Origin: Curvularia sp. ZM96
Taxonomy: Eukaryota > Ascomycota > Dothideomycetes > Pleosporales > Pleosporaceae
Length of the DNA stretch: 64,000 nt
Direction of reading: 5' to 3'
Assembly: GCA_022457065.1 (NCBI GenBank)
Contig: JAJGBQ010000003.1
Coordinates: 1,054,001-1,118,000 of the forward strand
In this document: positions 43,757 through 55,418 of the stretch, one piece after another
Layout: each line of letters opens with the position of its first letter
Numbering within the stretch: the stretch's first letter is position 1
The notes under the pieces: model-generated
What the model was told of the DNA's origin: nothing
What the model saw: the letters and a program-made list of their open reading frames with translations, nothing else
Database searches by the model: none
Made by a program: the position numbers and the translations under genes

Positions 43757-44664
43757 CTACCACATCACGCTGCTCTCCCCTTCGGCCCTCCTTTCCAATT
43801 TTTATTGCCCAAATCCCACATGCATGTATATAAATTCCATGCGAAAATGGGCGAAAATGGCCCCAAAAGGAGTTATGAAAAAAAGAACCTCCTTCCCTCT
43901 CGTGATCCTTAATGAACGTTTATCTTGTACAACCATCCCATAGCCTTCCATATGCAGTCAAAAAAAGATACAAGTAGGCGATGGAGTAAAGAACGTTCTC
44001 CCCTTATCCAATCCCTTCTCATGTATTCTTTCTTACGTCGGCGCCATCGTGGCACGCCTCCGACTCACTCTTTGTGCAAGTTATCTTCCTCTCGCTCTTT
44101 TATCTCGCTATCGCCGTAAAAACCGCACATATTTGTATGCTTGATCCAATGAGCGAAGGAAACACAATTTGATCAGCCAAAAATACAAGTCAACAGATAA
44201 GCAAACCTGAATACCACAACTACATAAATGCACCAGAACGCTTTTTATACAAAGAGAGAGGGAGAAGAGATATGGAAAAGGGACTCGTTGCCAGTTTGCA
44301 ACGAAGAAAAAAAGGATCCTTTCCATTTTTCAGCACCAAGCAAAGCACGTAAGCAAGTAGAGACAGCCAAAAGAACATGGAACAAGTTATCATCGTGTTA
44401 TGTCGCGTCGTTTTATCGTTTTCAAATAAATGCTCTTCGCCCAGCCAGATACATAAATAAAAGCGCCACATGAACACACATACAGATCCACAATCATATA
44501 CAGGAAGATGGTACTGCTTTCCCTTTTGCAACACCGGCAAAATCTAGAGAAACAAGCCAAAAAGAAAAAGAAAGACATAATGATACTTTGAGGGAGTTTT
44601 GCCTCTCACTCCACCCGTTTCCTTCCAAAGCAATAAAGGCATTCATCCGTATACAAATAAATGT
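43757..44664. other. Probable 3' region of the Pumilio gene
   Basis: About 900 bases downstream of the minus-strand RRM-Pumilio gene, A-rich on the plus strand. Much of it is probably the 3' untranslated region of that gene. No other gene seen. Confidence 0.4.
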
Positions 44665-47600
44665 CTAACGACGAATGCTCGTTGCAGGTGAGGCATTTCT
44701 GCTCACTCTGCCACGTCGCTGGTTACCACCGGCGGCCTGTTGGTGCTGAGGTGGCATGTACATGCCATAGGGCGGATACATGCCTGGCATACCTTGACCA
44801 GCGAGGTTAGCTGGCTGCATCATTGGCGATCCGTTGAAGCTGCCGGGGCCCGCAACTGGCGAAGCGTTACGATAGGCGTCCATGCCAGGAACTGGTGCTT
44901 GGAAGCCGTTCATCTGAGGATAGAATTGGCCCTGTCGGGCCAAGAGCTGCTGGTATTGCATCTGTTGTTGGTTGTTCATGGCCGGCATGTTGGGCATGTA
45001 GCCACCCATGGGGAACTGCTCAAAACCGTTGGAGTCCATGCTGGTTGTGCGCTGGAGCGCAACAGGATCGAAGCCGGGGGCAGGGCCCTGGTAGAAGTTG
45101 CCGGCGTTGGCTGCCGCGGACGCGACGCTGTCCTTGGACGCTGGTCGAGTTTGGGAGTGGTCACGTGGGCCAGGTCCGCCACGGGTGGACAGACCAACCT
45201 CATCCATGAGTCGCTTGTAGCCTTGTTGTGGCTGTGCCTTGATGCGCAAAAGCACATTGCGTACGTTCTGGACAACATCGGCGCGAATCTGTTCATCAAA
45301 GAAAGGCGTAGTGAGTACCTTGAAGATCAAGGTAGCACCGCAGTTCTGATCAGCCAGGATGCTTTCCAGTACCTGGTCGTTCGGTGAGAAGAAAAGCGCC
45401 TGCAGGATAGTATCACGAGCCTCTGGCTCATTGCGCTGATTGATAATCTTCAGAACAGTAAGATAGGCGACCTTGTGTGTGCAGAGATGAACAATGTGCG
45501 GGACCAGACGAGGAGCCAAGACTGTGCGTCTCCTGGGGAAAGTGCAGGTATCGAGGAACCAGGTCAAGAGGAGAGCACCGTTGGCATTGGTAGCCAACTG
45601 GACACTGTGGAGTGCAATCGCAGCGGCCACCATGCGCTGCTGGTCCTTGGTAGCATAGTGACTTTCCAAACAAGCCCTCATAGCACGAGCACCAAACCGG
45701 CCCTGGGCGAGGTTCCAGAGTCTGCCGAGCATGACCTCGAAAATGAAGTCATTGAACTGCTGGTACTTGAGGCATCCCTGCATGACGTAGTTGCCAAACT
45801 GATCGAGGAAGAGCGCCATCGCATAGGGACGAACGGCGTCAACGACCATCTTCTGCATAGTCTCGGACTTGGAAACATCGATGATCTTCTGAGCGGCCCA
45901 AGTTCCGTTCTTGTGAACACCAATCTTGGCCAGGTGAGGAGCAATCTCGCGGAGCATAGCCTCCTTGGTAGGTTCCTCACAGAACTCGAACAGCTTTTGA
46001 ACGACAGTGTTGCCGAGATAGTCAGAAGACAGCTCAGCGATTTCAGGAAGCATTGCCATGGCGATGTTCTCAATGTCTTCCTTTGAGCAAGAGCCGTTGT
46101 CGATGCGCTTGCGGATCTCGCGCAATCTAGGGGCATCGTGAATGCGTGTGTGGCTTGGCTCTTCGACCGATGGGATCTCGTCGACATAGTTGTTGAACTG
46201 AACAGCCTTCTCGACCTTGGAGGAGATACTTGTCTGCTCTTCATCTGTAGCGCCCAGATCTTTTACAATCTGAATGATGTCGTTACGGATATCGCTGAGC
46301 TCTGGGGTGGTCAAAGGCACGTTTGCAGGAGCGGTGCTCAGCTTGGCAGCAGATGCGGTACCAGCGGCACCCTCAGCCTGGCCCTTGGAGAGCGGATCAG
46401 GGCTTGGCGAAGGGAAAAGACCATTGTGACCGGGGGTTGCAGCTGCACTCGGAATCTTAGCGTAGCCAATGCGCACAGGGCCAGCACCGGGGAAGATTTC
46501 CTTTCCATTCAGAGTCGATTTGGCCTGAACGGCACTCTCGAGATTTTCGTAGTTAACGAAACCGCAGTTCTTATGGGTAAGAACGCGGGTAGACTCGATG
46601 TTACCGTACTGAGCAAAGATGACCTGAAGCGACGAAACGGTGGTTGAAGAGGGAATGTTACCCAGCCACAGCGATCGAGTAGGGCCTTCCAAGGTTCCAT
46701 CGTCTCCCAGATTGGAGCCTGGCAAATGAAGCTTCTTGACAGCCTCGGTGAGGTTGTACTCTGCATCCTCTGTCATGTCACCAGATCCCATACCGTTGTC
46801 GAAGCGTCCCATAGCGGGCAAGTAGGGGCGCATTCCACCACGCGAGGGGGCATCCAACACACCGGCAGTGCGAGCTCTGGGGCGCGCGTTGGAAGCAATG
46901 TTGGCAAATGCCTGAACTTCAAGGTTGTGCTGGCGGACAGCTTCATGGATGAGCAGTGCGTTTGCTTCAGCAGGAGTCATGGCACCACTGTAGGCGCCGT
47001 ACTGATCCTCCTCATCCTCGGCATACTTTTCCTTTGCATTGACAGAGTAGGAACGGAAGCGGTTTACGCTGTTAGTGTTGTGGCTGTTTGCATTACGCTG
47101 GCTTTCCAGTAGGAGCTCTATGTCTGATGGCGCCAAAGTAGCTCGTGCTGGCTGAGGAGTGTCAACCAAGCCAAGGTAGTCGAGAGTCTTGACGTCCGTA
47201 TCAGCGAGAGAGTCACGAGAGAAGGAGGACCTTGGGGAGCCTGGTCCGTTGGAGGGCACCGAAGCAATGCTCTGGAGGGTGCTGCTACGGTCACGGCTGT
47301 TTGACCATCCATTGGCAAAAATAGGGTTACCGAAAGGAGAGACAGATGGTGGGAGGTAGCCCGGGCGTTGCGGCATGGAGCCAGCACGGAGTCGAGAGAG
47401 CAATGCAGACTTGGCCGCAGCATTCGTAGACCCAAGGGCATTGAAATTGGCAGTGTCAGTGGGTGTACCTGGGCCAGGCTTGAAAGGACTGGTAGAGGGA
47501 GTGGGTCGCGAGCTCTTTGAGAGCAGTGACGAGGCAGACAGAAGACCCGGAGGCGCAGCAGAGGGAGAGAAGCGCGAAGGAAGGGTGCCGGCACGGGCAC

Positions 47601-48064
47601 GGCGACCTGCGGGCGCAGCAGAAGCTGACTCTGCGGCAGAGTTGTTGAAGTCGGGGAAGCTCAGGTTCTCGCTGTTGGGAGATTCCGGGATCGTCTCGCG
47701 CAATGGAGTCGAGTTACCACTGGTGGGAGGGCCCCACATCTGTGGGTTCAAGCCTTCCTGCGCTTGGATCTCGCGTGCACTGTCATTGTGGATTAGCCCG
47801 AGTCGTGCCTTGTTTCAGAGGTGCGACAAACCGTTTAGAAAAGAGTCTACCGCCATAGTCGTGCGAGGGAGAACCTGCGCCTAGCCTTGTGCTGGCAGCT
47901 GCGGCGCCCAATGGGTTTCCCGAGAAGCGGAGAGAGCCGCTGTTGGGAGGCTCTACAGGGGACGTGTTACCGGTCGAGGAGGAGCCTGAGAGCGGGGGCT
48001 GAGGCAGCTGAGGAATGTAGTTGAGGTTGATGTGGTGATCGGGGCGGTTGGAGGGAGGAGCCAT
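44665..48064 (-). CDS. RRM and Pumilio-repeat RNA-binding protein (JSN1/PUF1-like)
   Basis: Exons 48064-47832 and 47779-44665 join (52-nt intron, donor GTTTGT, branch GGCTAATCC) into 1115 residues. The first ~440 residues are Ser/Pro-rich. An RRM follows at about 445-522 (RSLWLGNIPSSTTVSSLQVI, KNCGFVNYE). Pumilio repeats span about 627-926, with repeat cores such as DYLGNTVVQKLFEFC, NGTWAAQKIIDVS and QFGNYVMQGCL. The tail is Gln/Met/Pro-rich low complexity. RRM plus PUF in this order is the architecture of yeast Jsn1 (1091 residues) and Puf2, which bind 3' untranslated regions of mRNAs, many for membrane or mitochondrial proteins. The start at 48064 is the first ATG of exon 1. Confidence 0.9.
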
Positions 48065-50076
48065 TATGGATTACAGACCCTGTCGTAACGGCGATAAGTT
48101 AATGCGGAAAAGCTGGTTGTGATGACTCGGACACCAGCAGCCAGAGTAAATTGGTTCCAAATATAAACGCAAGTTGGTGCCGGCCAAAGGAATGTGAGGC
48201 TAGAGAGGATTATTGCCAGCAAAGACTAGGCTCGGCTTGAGGGCAATGGTGTGCAACGTGGGTAGGGTGCCGAGGGGCTGTAGTCAGCGACGACAAAGAG
48301 GGCGGGGATTGGATCCAGTCCGGATGGAGCGCGATTGTCGGCAACGGGCAGAGATGTACTCGCGATGCTTCAATTCGGCGCCGAGTATAGGCCGGCTTCG
48401 GGCGACGTTGCAGCAGACGGCTAAGGCTGACAAAAGGGCGGAGTTGGCAGGCTGAAACCAGGCGAGAGGGCAGGGCGAGCGGAAGGGCAAGCTTTGCAGG
48501 TGTTTATGTACAGCAGCAGCCGTGGTGCCGTCGACGAAGGGGGCGGGGTGCTGCGAAGGAGTGACGGAGGAGTGCGGCAGGGCGCAATCGGAAGATGGTC
48601 GCGCGCCGCTGGGGGTGGGTTGGTGGATTATGGGGCGTGCCACTGTACAGCAGGCGGGCGGGAATAGACAGATCACCGGAGTGCCTGGAGAACAGAAGTA
48701 ATAGGGATTAAGCAGGAGGCCGATTAAGCATTCGAGCTCATAGAGGATGGCCGGGACAGCTGGGTACCGCTAGGGGAGGAGGGGGGAAGAGAGGGAGCGA
48801 TGAGCAATGAGATGATGCGCGGTGGGAGGGTTTGGGTGAGGTTTCGCTTGATAGAAATGGGGAGCCCAGGAACACGAGGGAACTAGCTGCTTTGGGCGTG
48901 GGCTGCCAGAGCAGGCACGTTACAGGTTGCGGCCACGAAGCGGGCGCTGGCGCTCGACAGAAATGGGCTGGAAGCGGCCGCTTGTGCTGCTGATGGGCTA
49001 GAGTAGGTTTCAACGCGGCCGTTGGCATGCTGGTGGTGGTGCTGCTGCTGCTGATACTGCTATTTTTTGGCTCGTGTCGCTGCGACTACACTGCACCCTA
49101 CAGCTGCCGTTACGGCTACCGGTACGGCGACTACTACGACTATCGCCCACCCTACTACGCCTATCTACCACGCCTACCACACGCTCGACTCCTTACCCAA
49201 CGGCGGCGCATTGCTTTTGCACAGATTTCAGGGGTATGCACTCGCGCCCTTGGGGCCACGGCCTCCGGGATGGCCGCGGAAGACGGACGTGGATGCCCGC
49301 AGCGTCTGAAACACAGAGGCGCGTCGAGAAAGGCCGTCAGTCGAGCATCTGACGTGGACGCTGGAGTGTCGCTGCGCGCTGGGCGCCTTGATTGGCCCCT
49401 CGCCGCCAGAGGTCAATCTTGTGCAGTTGGGGCCCATGAAACTTTGGCAGAGACGCCACGGCTCTGCCCTCAGCAGTCTTGTGTGGTCGGCGGCCATAGT
49501 CGACAGCAGACGGACTGTGGCTACAGGTGCACTGGGCCCGCCCGGTGCAGCACCGCGAGTCAGACGGCCACACGCCAGACGCATTGCATAGAGCATGGCA
49601 CTCATGCGTGGGATGCAGATAGACAAGGCTGGCGTAAGATGGCCTCGCAAGCGGCCTCGCAGTGACATGCCAGGAGCCCTTGGAACTGCCGTTTATCGCG
49701 GGCATGCGTGCCCTCGTTCTCCATGGGCCTCGAGTCATGCCAAGCCCCGATCCGCTGCCTTGGCGGCCAGCTCGAATCGTCCGTCGCGTCATGCACGCCC
49801 GCGTTTGCGACACCTTCTCATCCTTCTCCACGTCCACACCATCACACCTGCGCCCTTGCTGCCGCCGCCCTCCCAATAACGGCCCTTGAAACAAAAATGT
49901 TCCGGCCCGCGTAATCTCACCTGCTCGACCCCATCTCCCCGCCCCGAACGGCACCGTCCTGGAAGAAACGTCACCCACCCATCCAACTCGATCTGCCTCA
50001 GGCTCCCGCCTCTGCTCGCCTACACCTTCCCTGCCAGCGCCGGCGCCTGCCGTCTGACATTCCACCACCACCAAAC
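48065..50076. other. 2-kb divergent intergenic region
   Basis: This GC-rich region separates the divergent RRM-Pumilio gene and VPS72. It should hold two promoters and probably long leaders. Several 140-260 codon frames overlap on both strands, as expected of GC-rich noncoding DNA. One plus-strand frame from 49027 begins with a strongly hydrophobic stretch (MLVVVLLLLILLFFGSCRCD) followed by a Tyr-rich segment, but I do not accept it as a gene (see findings). Confidence 0.4.
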
Positions 50077-52314
50077 ATGTCGGACGCCACGCCAGATGTA
50101 GCCATGCACGACGCCCCACTGTCGTCCCCTCGCCGCGCCCAATCGTCGCCGTCCGACCACGAGAGCGATGGCGAAGCGCCCGTCGAGCTCATGGTCACCA
50201 CTCGAGCCCGGCGATCCAATGCCGGCAACCGCATGTCCACCCTGCTCGCCAATTCGGCAGAGGGGGAGGAGGAGTGGGGGGAGGAATGGGAGGAGGCCCC
50301 GGACGAGGAGGAATTCCAGGGTGACCAGGTCGATGCGTACGACGACTACAACTTAGATTCGTCGTCCTCAGAAAACGAAGATGAGGGCGCCGACGATGAT
50401 GACGCTGGCGAGAGGGAACTGCGTAGGGCCGAGCGTCAGGAGAGGAACAAGAAGCGCAAGGCTGCAACAAATCCCTTCGCTGCGAGAAGCGCTGCTGCTG
50501 CGCATAAGAGAGTCAAGCTTGACGTCCCCCGCGCCCAGTCTCCTTCGCTTGCCCCGCCACGGCCCAAGAAGAAGTCGGAACGCGCATCATGGCTGCCCAC
50601 AGAAGAGGACGGTCCTGTCCGAATGTCCAACCGCAAGCAGACCATCGCCAACAAGGACGCTACACTAGCCAAACTGAAGGAGAAGGACCGGAGGCGTGAT
50701 GACACCCTGGCTATGATGAAGGCTGCCGAGGCCCGAAAATTGAAGTCCAAGGAGAAGCCTCTGACACAGGCAGAGAGGCTCGCTGAGGCCGCCCGTAACG
50801 AGCGCGTAAACAAGAAGACGCTGCACAGGTGGGAAGAGGCCGAAGAGGCCAGGGCAGCTGAGAGGCAGGCCAAGATAGACGCCCTAAAGAACCGCCAGAT
50901 CGACGGGCCTTTCTATCGGTACTACAGTGGGCCAGGAATATGGGTTGATGATAAGCTCAAGTATACAGGCAAAGATGCACCAACTCCCGAGGAACTCGAA
51001 GAAAAGCTCAACAAGGAGATTGCAGCCGCAGACGCACCAACCGCTCAGCCAGAGTCAGAAGCAGAACCAGCAAACGCCACCACACAACACCCGATACAAC
51101 CACCTGAAAACCATGCCGAAGATGGCCAGCCGGTACTCGGTTCCCTGGATCCAACTGAACCCCCGATGAGGGCGTCACATACGCCTCCAGTACCCACGAC
51201 ATTGCCCACACAACAGGATTCGTCACAGATGCCATGGACAGCAGCAGCTTCTCAAAGCGGGGATGTCTTCATGGGGTCGCATGGCATGACAATGCCAGGC
51301 AATGTCATGTTCGTGCCACCTAGTCAAGACTCGTCGTTTCTCTTTGGCATCGACCACTATGCTCAAGACCAACAGTCCCAGCCAACGTCTGGCGATCTCC
51401 CTCCAAATCCTTTTACGCAAGCTTCTCCATTCCAACAACAATACCCCACCTCACAACCTCCTTTCTCACAAACATTACATCCTTCGTTCAATGACCCTTC
51501 AGCACTGCAAAACAACAGTAGCTCGGCAGAGGCTATGCTTGCCCAATTCCAAAAGCCCGTCTTGCCTCCTGCACCACCACGTCGCAAGATCATCCGCCGA
51601 GCTCTGAGGAACCTTCTCATCCTCTCCAACTTCCCCAACCTCGAAGCGCCTGCTCAGACATCTTCACGGTCAAGGACAAGTGCATCGCTCCTCAAAGAAA
51701 AGGACAAATCAGCGCTGATACAGCTCTACACGGCACTCTTCAACTGGACCCCAGCAGAAGCCGCAAACTACATCCAACAAACCCTTATCGCGCCCCCCAA
51801 GCAACCCAGAAAGAATGCCGCTCACAAGGCTGATGCTGAAATCGTGCTCAAGCCCGGGCAGAAGCTCTGTCCCATCACCAACACCGTTGCGCGATACCGC
51901 GACCCAGAAACCGGGATTGCATACCGGGACGCCCGTGCCTTTGGCGTACTCCGAGGCGTTGTCGGAGGCGGCTTTGTCTGGAGCGGCGATTTAGGCTGCT
52001 ACGTAGGAGGCCGAGCGAAGCCGTTGGAAAGCATGGGCGGCAAAGGCTTCCTCGGCATGCCGCCAGCCAAAAACGTACCGAGGCGGTTCTGGGAAATGTC
52101 GAGTCCAAGGGCTGCTGCAAAGAAGAGCGTGCCTGCTCCTCCGCCGACACCTACTCCGACGGCGACACCGGTTGCAGCAGCGAGGAAACAGCCGCATGCG
52201 CAGGCTCTGAGTGCCCAGGGACAGTCAGCGAATGAGGCGGAGGGGGCTACGAATCCAACTGCACAGCAACAGGGTGCTACAACAATTCAGCCCGAGACTA
52301 GTGCCGTGTCATAG
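50077..52314 (+). CDS. VPS72: SWR1 complex subunit VPS72/SWC2 (YL1 family)
   Basis: A single exon of 745 residues beginning MSDATPDVAMHDAPLSSPRR. The YL1 N-terminal region has VELMVTTRARRSNAGNRMST, the acidic H2A.Z-binding stretch (EEEWGEEWEEAPDEEEF) and a long Lys/Arg/Glu helix to about residue 290. A Pro/Gln-rich linker follows. The YL1 C-terminal domain lies near 590-660: KPGQKLCPITNTVARYRDPE then AYRDARAFGVLRGV. Swc2/Vps72 recognises H2A.Z-H2B and nucleosome-free DNA for the SWR1 histone-exchange remodeller. The low-complexity tail is Ala/Pro/Gln-rich. Confidence 0.92.
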   Translation: MSDATPDVAMHDAPLSSPRRAQSSPSDHESDGEAPVELMVTTRARRSNAGNRMSTLLANSAEGEEEWGEEWEEAPDEEEFQGDQVDAYDDYNLDSSSSENEDEGADDDDAGERELRRAERQERNKKRKAATNPFAARSAAAAHKRVKLDVPRAQSPSLAPPRPKKKSERASWLPTEEDGPVRMSNRKQTIANKDATLAKLKEKDRRRDDTLAMMKAAEARKLKSKEKPLTQAERLAEAARNERVNKKTLHRWEEAEEARAAERQAKIDALKNRQIDGPFYRYYSGPGIWVDDKLKYTGKDAPTPEELEEKLNKEIAAADAPTAQPESEAEPANATTQHPIQPPENHAEDGQPVLGSLDPTEPPMRASHTPPVPTTLPTQQDSSQMPWTAAASQSGDVFMGSHGMTMPGNVMFVPPSQDSSFLFGIDHYAQDQQSQPTSGDLPPNPFTQASPFQQQYPTSQPPFSQTLHPSFNDPSALQNNSSSAEAMLAQFQKPVLPPAPPRRKIIRRALRNLLILSNFPNLEAPAQTSSRSRTSASLLKEKDKSALIQLYTALFNWTPAEAANYIQQTLIAPPKQPRKNAAHKADAEIVLKPGQKLCPITNTVARYRDPETGIAYRDARAFGVLRGVVGGGFVWSGDLGCYVGGRAKPLESMGGKGFLGMPPAKNVPRRFWEMSSPRAAAKKSVPAPPPTPTPTATPVAAARKQPHAQALSAQGQSANEAEGATNPTAQQQGATTIQPETSAVS

Positions 52315-52980
52315 AATAAGACACCTAAAAATTATGTATAATTATATAGAACTTATTAGATAGACATGTTGTACAACAGTAACGAGGGCTACGAAGAAAA
52401 GTAGCTCAAGAATGAAAGTCATCATGATCGTCATCATGATCATCATGACCTATCGACTTGTACTAGTGTGAAATGAGAGTCGTGAGTGTGTAGCATATAG
52501 CCCAGAGGGCAGTGCGTAAAGGTGAAGAAGAGAGACTGTGCCAAGAAGCCAATGAGCAAAAGAATACTCTCGGGCATTGCATGTACAAAAACCGCTGTGC
52601 AGTCAATGCAAGAGAGAGAGACACAGACAGGAACAGATTACAGACACACAGAGCCGAAAGGGGATTTGGAGGATCATAAAAGTTCCATGATATGCATTGA
52701 TGGTTTAGTCCAGACGATTCATCTCAAACGCCATCATATCCATCTTGTCGTGTGTTTGTTGTCCGTCCATTTGGGCAAGAAGCTTTTTTTTCAAAGGGGA
52801 GAAAACACACAATGGATCATATTGGTCCTTCCCCCCCGCCAGACGCGAAACTTGGCCCGTTTCCCACCCCATTGAATGTAAAGGCGGAACACAAGTAAAG
52901 TTCCAGAGAGAAAAAACCGCCACTCGACACCCCGACCCATTCGTCGTTCATCATCATCAGCAGCAGCGTGTGCGATCCGC
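52315..52980. other. Convergent 3' region of VPS72 and RPS24
   Basis: About 660 bases. GTCATCATGATCGTCATCAT and its near-palindromic continuation at 52417-52447 form a short repeat. The rest probably consists of the two 3' untranslated regions. No gene seen. Confidence 0.45.
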
Positions 52981-53604
52981 TTATTTCTTCTCCTTCTTCG
53001 CGCCCTTGGTCTTGGCTGTGCCTCGGAAAGTCTTCATCCTGTTCTTGCGTTGCTTGCCTGTTTGTCCTAGTCAGTATTCATGTTCTCTCTTTTTCGTGTT
53101 GTGTATTCCCCAATCATCATCATCGTCATCTCTCACTCCCCCTTAACCATCCACACATCCACAACAACATCGACAGGGAAAACGTACGCTGCTGCCTGCT
53201 GGCCTTCTCGACCTTGGTGGCCATGCCATATCGTACTAGCCTGTAGCGGGGCTCGAACTTCTTCATGGCCTCGGCACTGTCGTAGATGAGAGCGAAGCCG
53301 GTGCTCTTGCCGCCACCAAAGTGTGTCTTGAAGCCGAAGACGGAGACATCCTCCTTCTTGGCCTTGTACAGCTCACCAAGCTTGCCACGGAGCTCGTCCT
53401 TGGAAACGTTTGCGCGGTTGGGGTGGAGAACGTCGCTGTATAGAAACTCCCGTCAGACTTGTATTCCTCTCCACAGAATCAACCCCCAGGTCCGGTGGGT
53501 TTTCGGTATCTTTGACCCTGCACTTACACGACCATCTGACGGCGTCCGAGAAGAGGGTTGCGGATGAACTTGCGCGTGCGCAGAGTAACTTGAGAGTCGG
53601 CCAT
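52981..53604 (-). CDS. RPS24: 40S ribosomal protein S24 (eS24)
   Basis: Exons 53604-53528, 53435-53188 and 53057-52981 join into 133 residues, against about 135 in yeast. The sequence reads MADSQVTLRTRKFIRNPLLG, then DVLHPNRANVSKDELRGKLG, FGFKTHFGGGKSTGFALIYD and a Lys/Arg-rich tail ending AKKEKK. These are the conserved landmarks of eS24, a small-subunit protein needed for 18S rRNA maturation. Introns are 92 and 130 nt, longer than most here, as is common in fungal ribosomal protein genes. Pyrimidine- and purine-rich sequence upstream may include a leader intron. Confidence 0.95.
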
Positions 53605-54023
53605 GGTGGATAATTTCGACCTGCAGCAACGGGCGGTTAGGCGTCGTTCACAATGGCGAAAAAAGGACAGAGGGAGAAGGCAGCGGGTAGGCTGGCAAGA
53701 TTTACACGTACTGGACAGAGTTGATCCTGCTGTTTGTCGATTCGCTGTGGTTAGTAGCTGGCGGCGGGATGGAGATGTCGAATTTGCGGTGCGTCGAGTC
53801 GGCGGTCGGCGGTGCGCCTGCCCTCGCTTAGCCTGCCAAGCGCGCCCCGCTGGCAAAAATTAGGTAAGCCGAACGAGCAGCAAAAGAACAAGACAGCACA
53901 GCCAAGCCAGTCGTTTTCAGCGCCAGGGGGGGAGACGTCTTCTCAACTTTGGAGCCGAACAGGTTGAATTTTCAAGACTATCTCAAGCCATCGCCCAACG
54001 ACTTCATTCCCCACTCTACTACT
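53605..54023. other. Divergent promoter region RPS24 / EFM3-like gene
   Basis: About 420 bases between two divergent start codons. The minus-strand side should hold the RPS24 promoter and leader. No coding sequence recognised. Confidence 0.45.
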
Positions 54024-55418
54024 ATGGAGACCCCAGAGCAAATGTCGCAGTTGCGCATCTTGCAGCGCCAGTACTTTCAGCTCGTCGAGCCACACCAGCT
54101 GAGATGGCCAGACGATGCGACGTTGAAGAAGCCGCAGGTGCAGACATGGGTGTTTGCCAATTTGCTCGACCCAGCCAAGATTACCTCGCCCACACCAGCC
54201 CGATACCAGCTCAGATTTCTAAAAGAGCTGGTCGGAAGACTGGAGCGGTCAATTACTGACCCTGAGGAGGATGTATGGTCTCCCATCTCGTCGTTGCGGT
54301 TTCTGCCCTTGCTGCTGCTGCTGCTGCTGCTATGTACAGCCATGTATCATGTACTAGGAGAAGAGACTTCCTGTATAGGAAGGGACTTACTGCAGCAATC
54401 GGCTGACTTTGACCTTTTGTATTGTTGTAGGAAATATCAGATGATATCATGGAAGCAATGACTGCTCTGCTTACGACTAACCTCCCCTCTGAAGCCGATG
54501 CCGCGCAGCAAAAGGCTTTTGTGACGTACTCGTTCCCCCAACAGTCGACTGACGACAGCACTTCCGGTGAGCGTGCGGTAACGTTATTGGAGGCGCGTTC
54601 CGTCATCTCTTCGTCTGGAACAACAGGTCTAAGAACCTGGGAGGCCGCTTTACTGCTGGGGTCCTACCTTGGGTCCGATTCTGGCCGAGCCTACGTCCAC
54701 CGGAAACGGGTGTTTGAGCTGGGCGCAGGGACGGGCATGTTGTCTATCCTGTGTGCCAAGCACCTAGGCGTGGCTGGCATTGTGGCTACGGATGGAGATG
54801 AGGCGGTGGTGGACGCTATCAAAACCAATCTCTTCCTGAACGGACTCGATGTCGATGTCGATGTCGGTGTCGATGACGAGTCGGGCTGTCGAGTCCGCAC
54901 TGCTGCACTCAAGTGGGGGTATCCCGTGGACGCGACAACGTTTTCAGAAGACTATGGGATGGAGGTTCCGGACCTGGTGATAGGAGCCGACGTGGTAAGC
55001 TACGACTACTATGACTGCGGTGTAGCGGAGAAAGTGGGCTTGACAACGATTGCAGACGTATGACAAGTCGGTCATCCCCCGCCTAGTTTCGACACTGCGA
55101 GAATTTTTCGAGCTGAAGCCAGGGCTACAAGCTTTGATTGCTGCGACGATTCGCAACGAGCAGACGTTCGAGACTTTTCTGAACGCGTGTAGTGGGTCTC
55201 CCCTTCTCCGCTTGGGTGTTATGCTTTGGCGTTACGACATCGGGTGAGACGATGCTGACTTTTGTGGGGTAGAGCGGAACAGGTTCAGTTTCCAACAGGT
55301 CGAGTGGCCATTGGTACCTGAGAGCGTCCAGCAGGGCCCGTTTTATCCGACCTCGACGCCGATCCAGGTGTGGTGTATCAGCAGCGGCCAGACCACGGGT
55401 GACCTGTTTGCTGTTTGA
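54024..55418 (+). CDS. EFM3: Protein lysine methyltransferase of the EFM3/FAM86 type
   Basis: Exons 54024-54272, 54431-54994, 55056-55191 and 55273-55418 join in frame into 364 residues. An N-terminal FAM86-like helical region (METPEQMSQLRILQRQYFQL) is followed by the class I methyltransferase fold: SGTTGLRTWEAALLLGSYL, the SAM-binding motif I FELGAGTGMLSILCAKHLG and ATDGDEAVVDAIKTN. DLVIGADVVTYDKSVIPRLV spans intron 2. The last exon gives NRFSFQQVEWPLVPESVQQG. Yeast Efm3 and human EEF2KMT (FAM86A) methylate a lysine on elongation factor 2. A GTCGAT hexamer run gives DVDVDVGVDD within the fold, an odd local expansion. The start is the first ATG in frame. Confidence 0.85.

Noticed and set aside
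44740..46086. Plus-strand frames of 203-215 codons
   Set aside because: They are antisense to the Pumilio gene and have no domain of their own.
49337..50119. 260-codon minus-strand frame
   Set aside because: It lies in the GC-rich divergent promoter region and overlaps the VPS72 start; low-complexity Arg/Gly composition and no domain.
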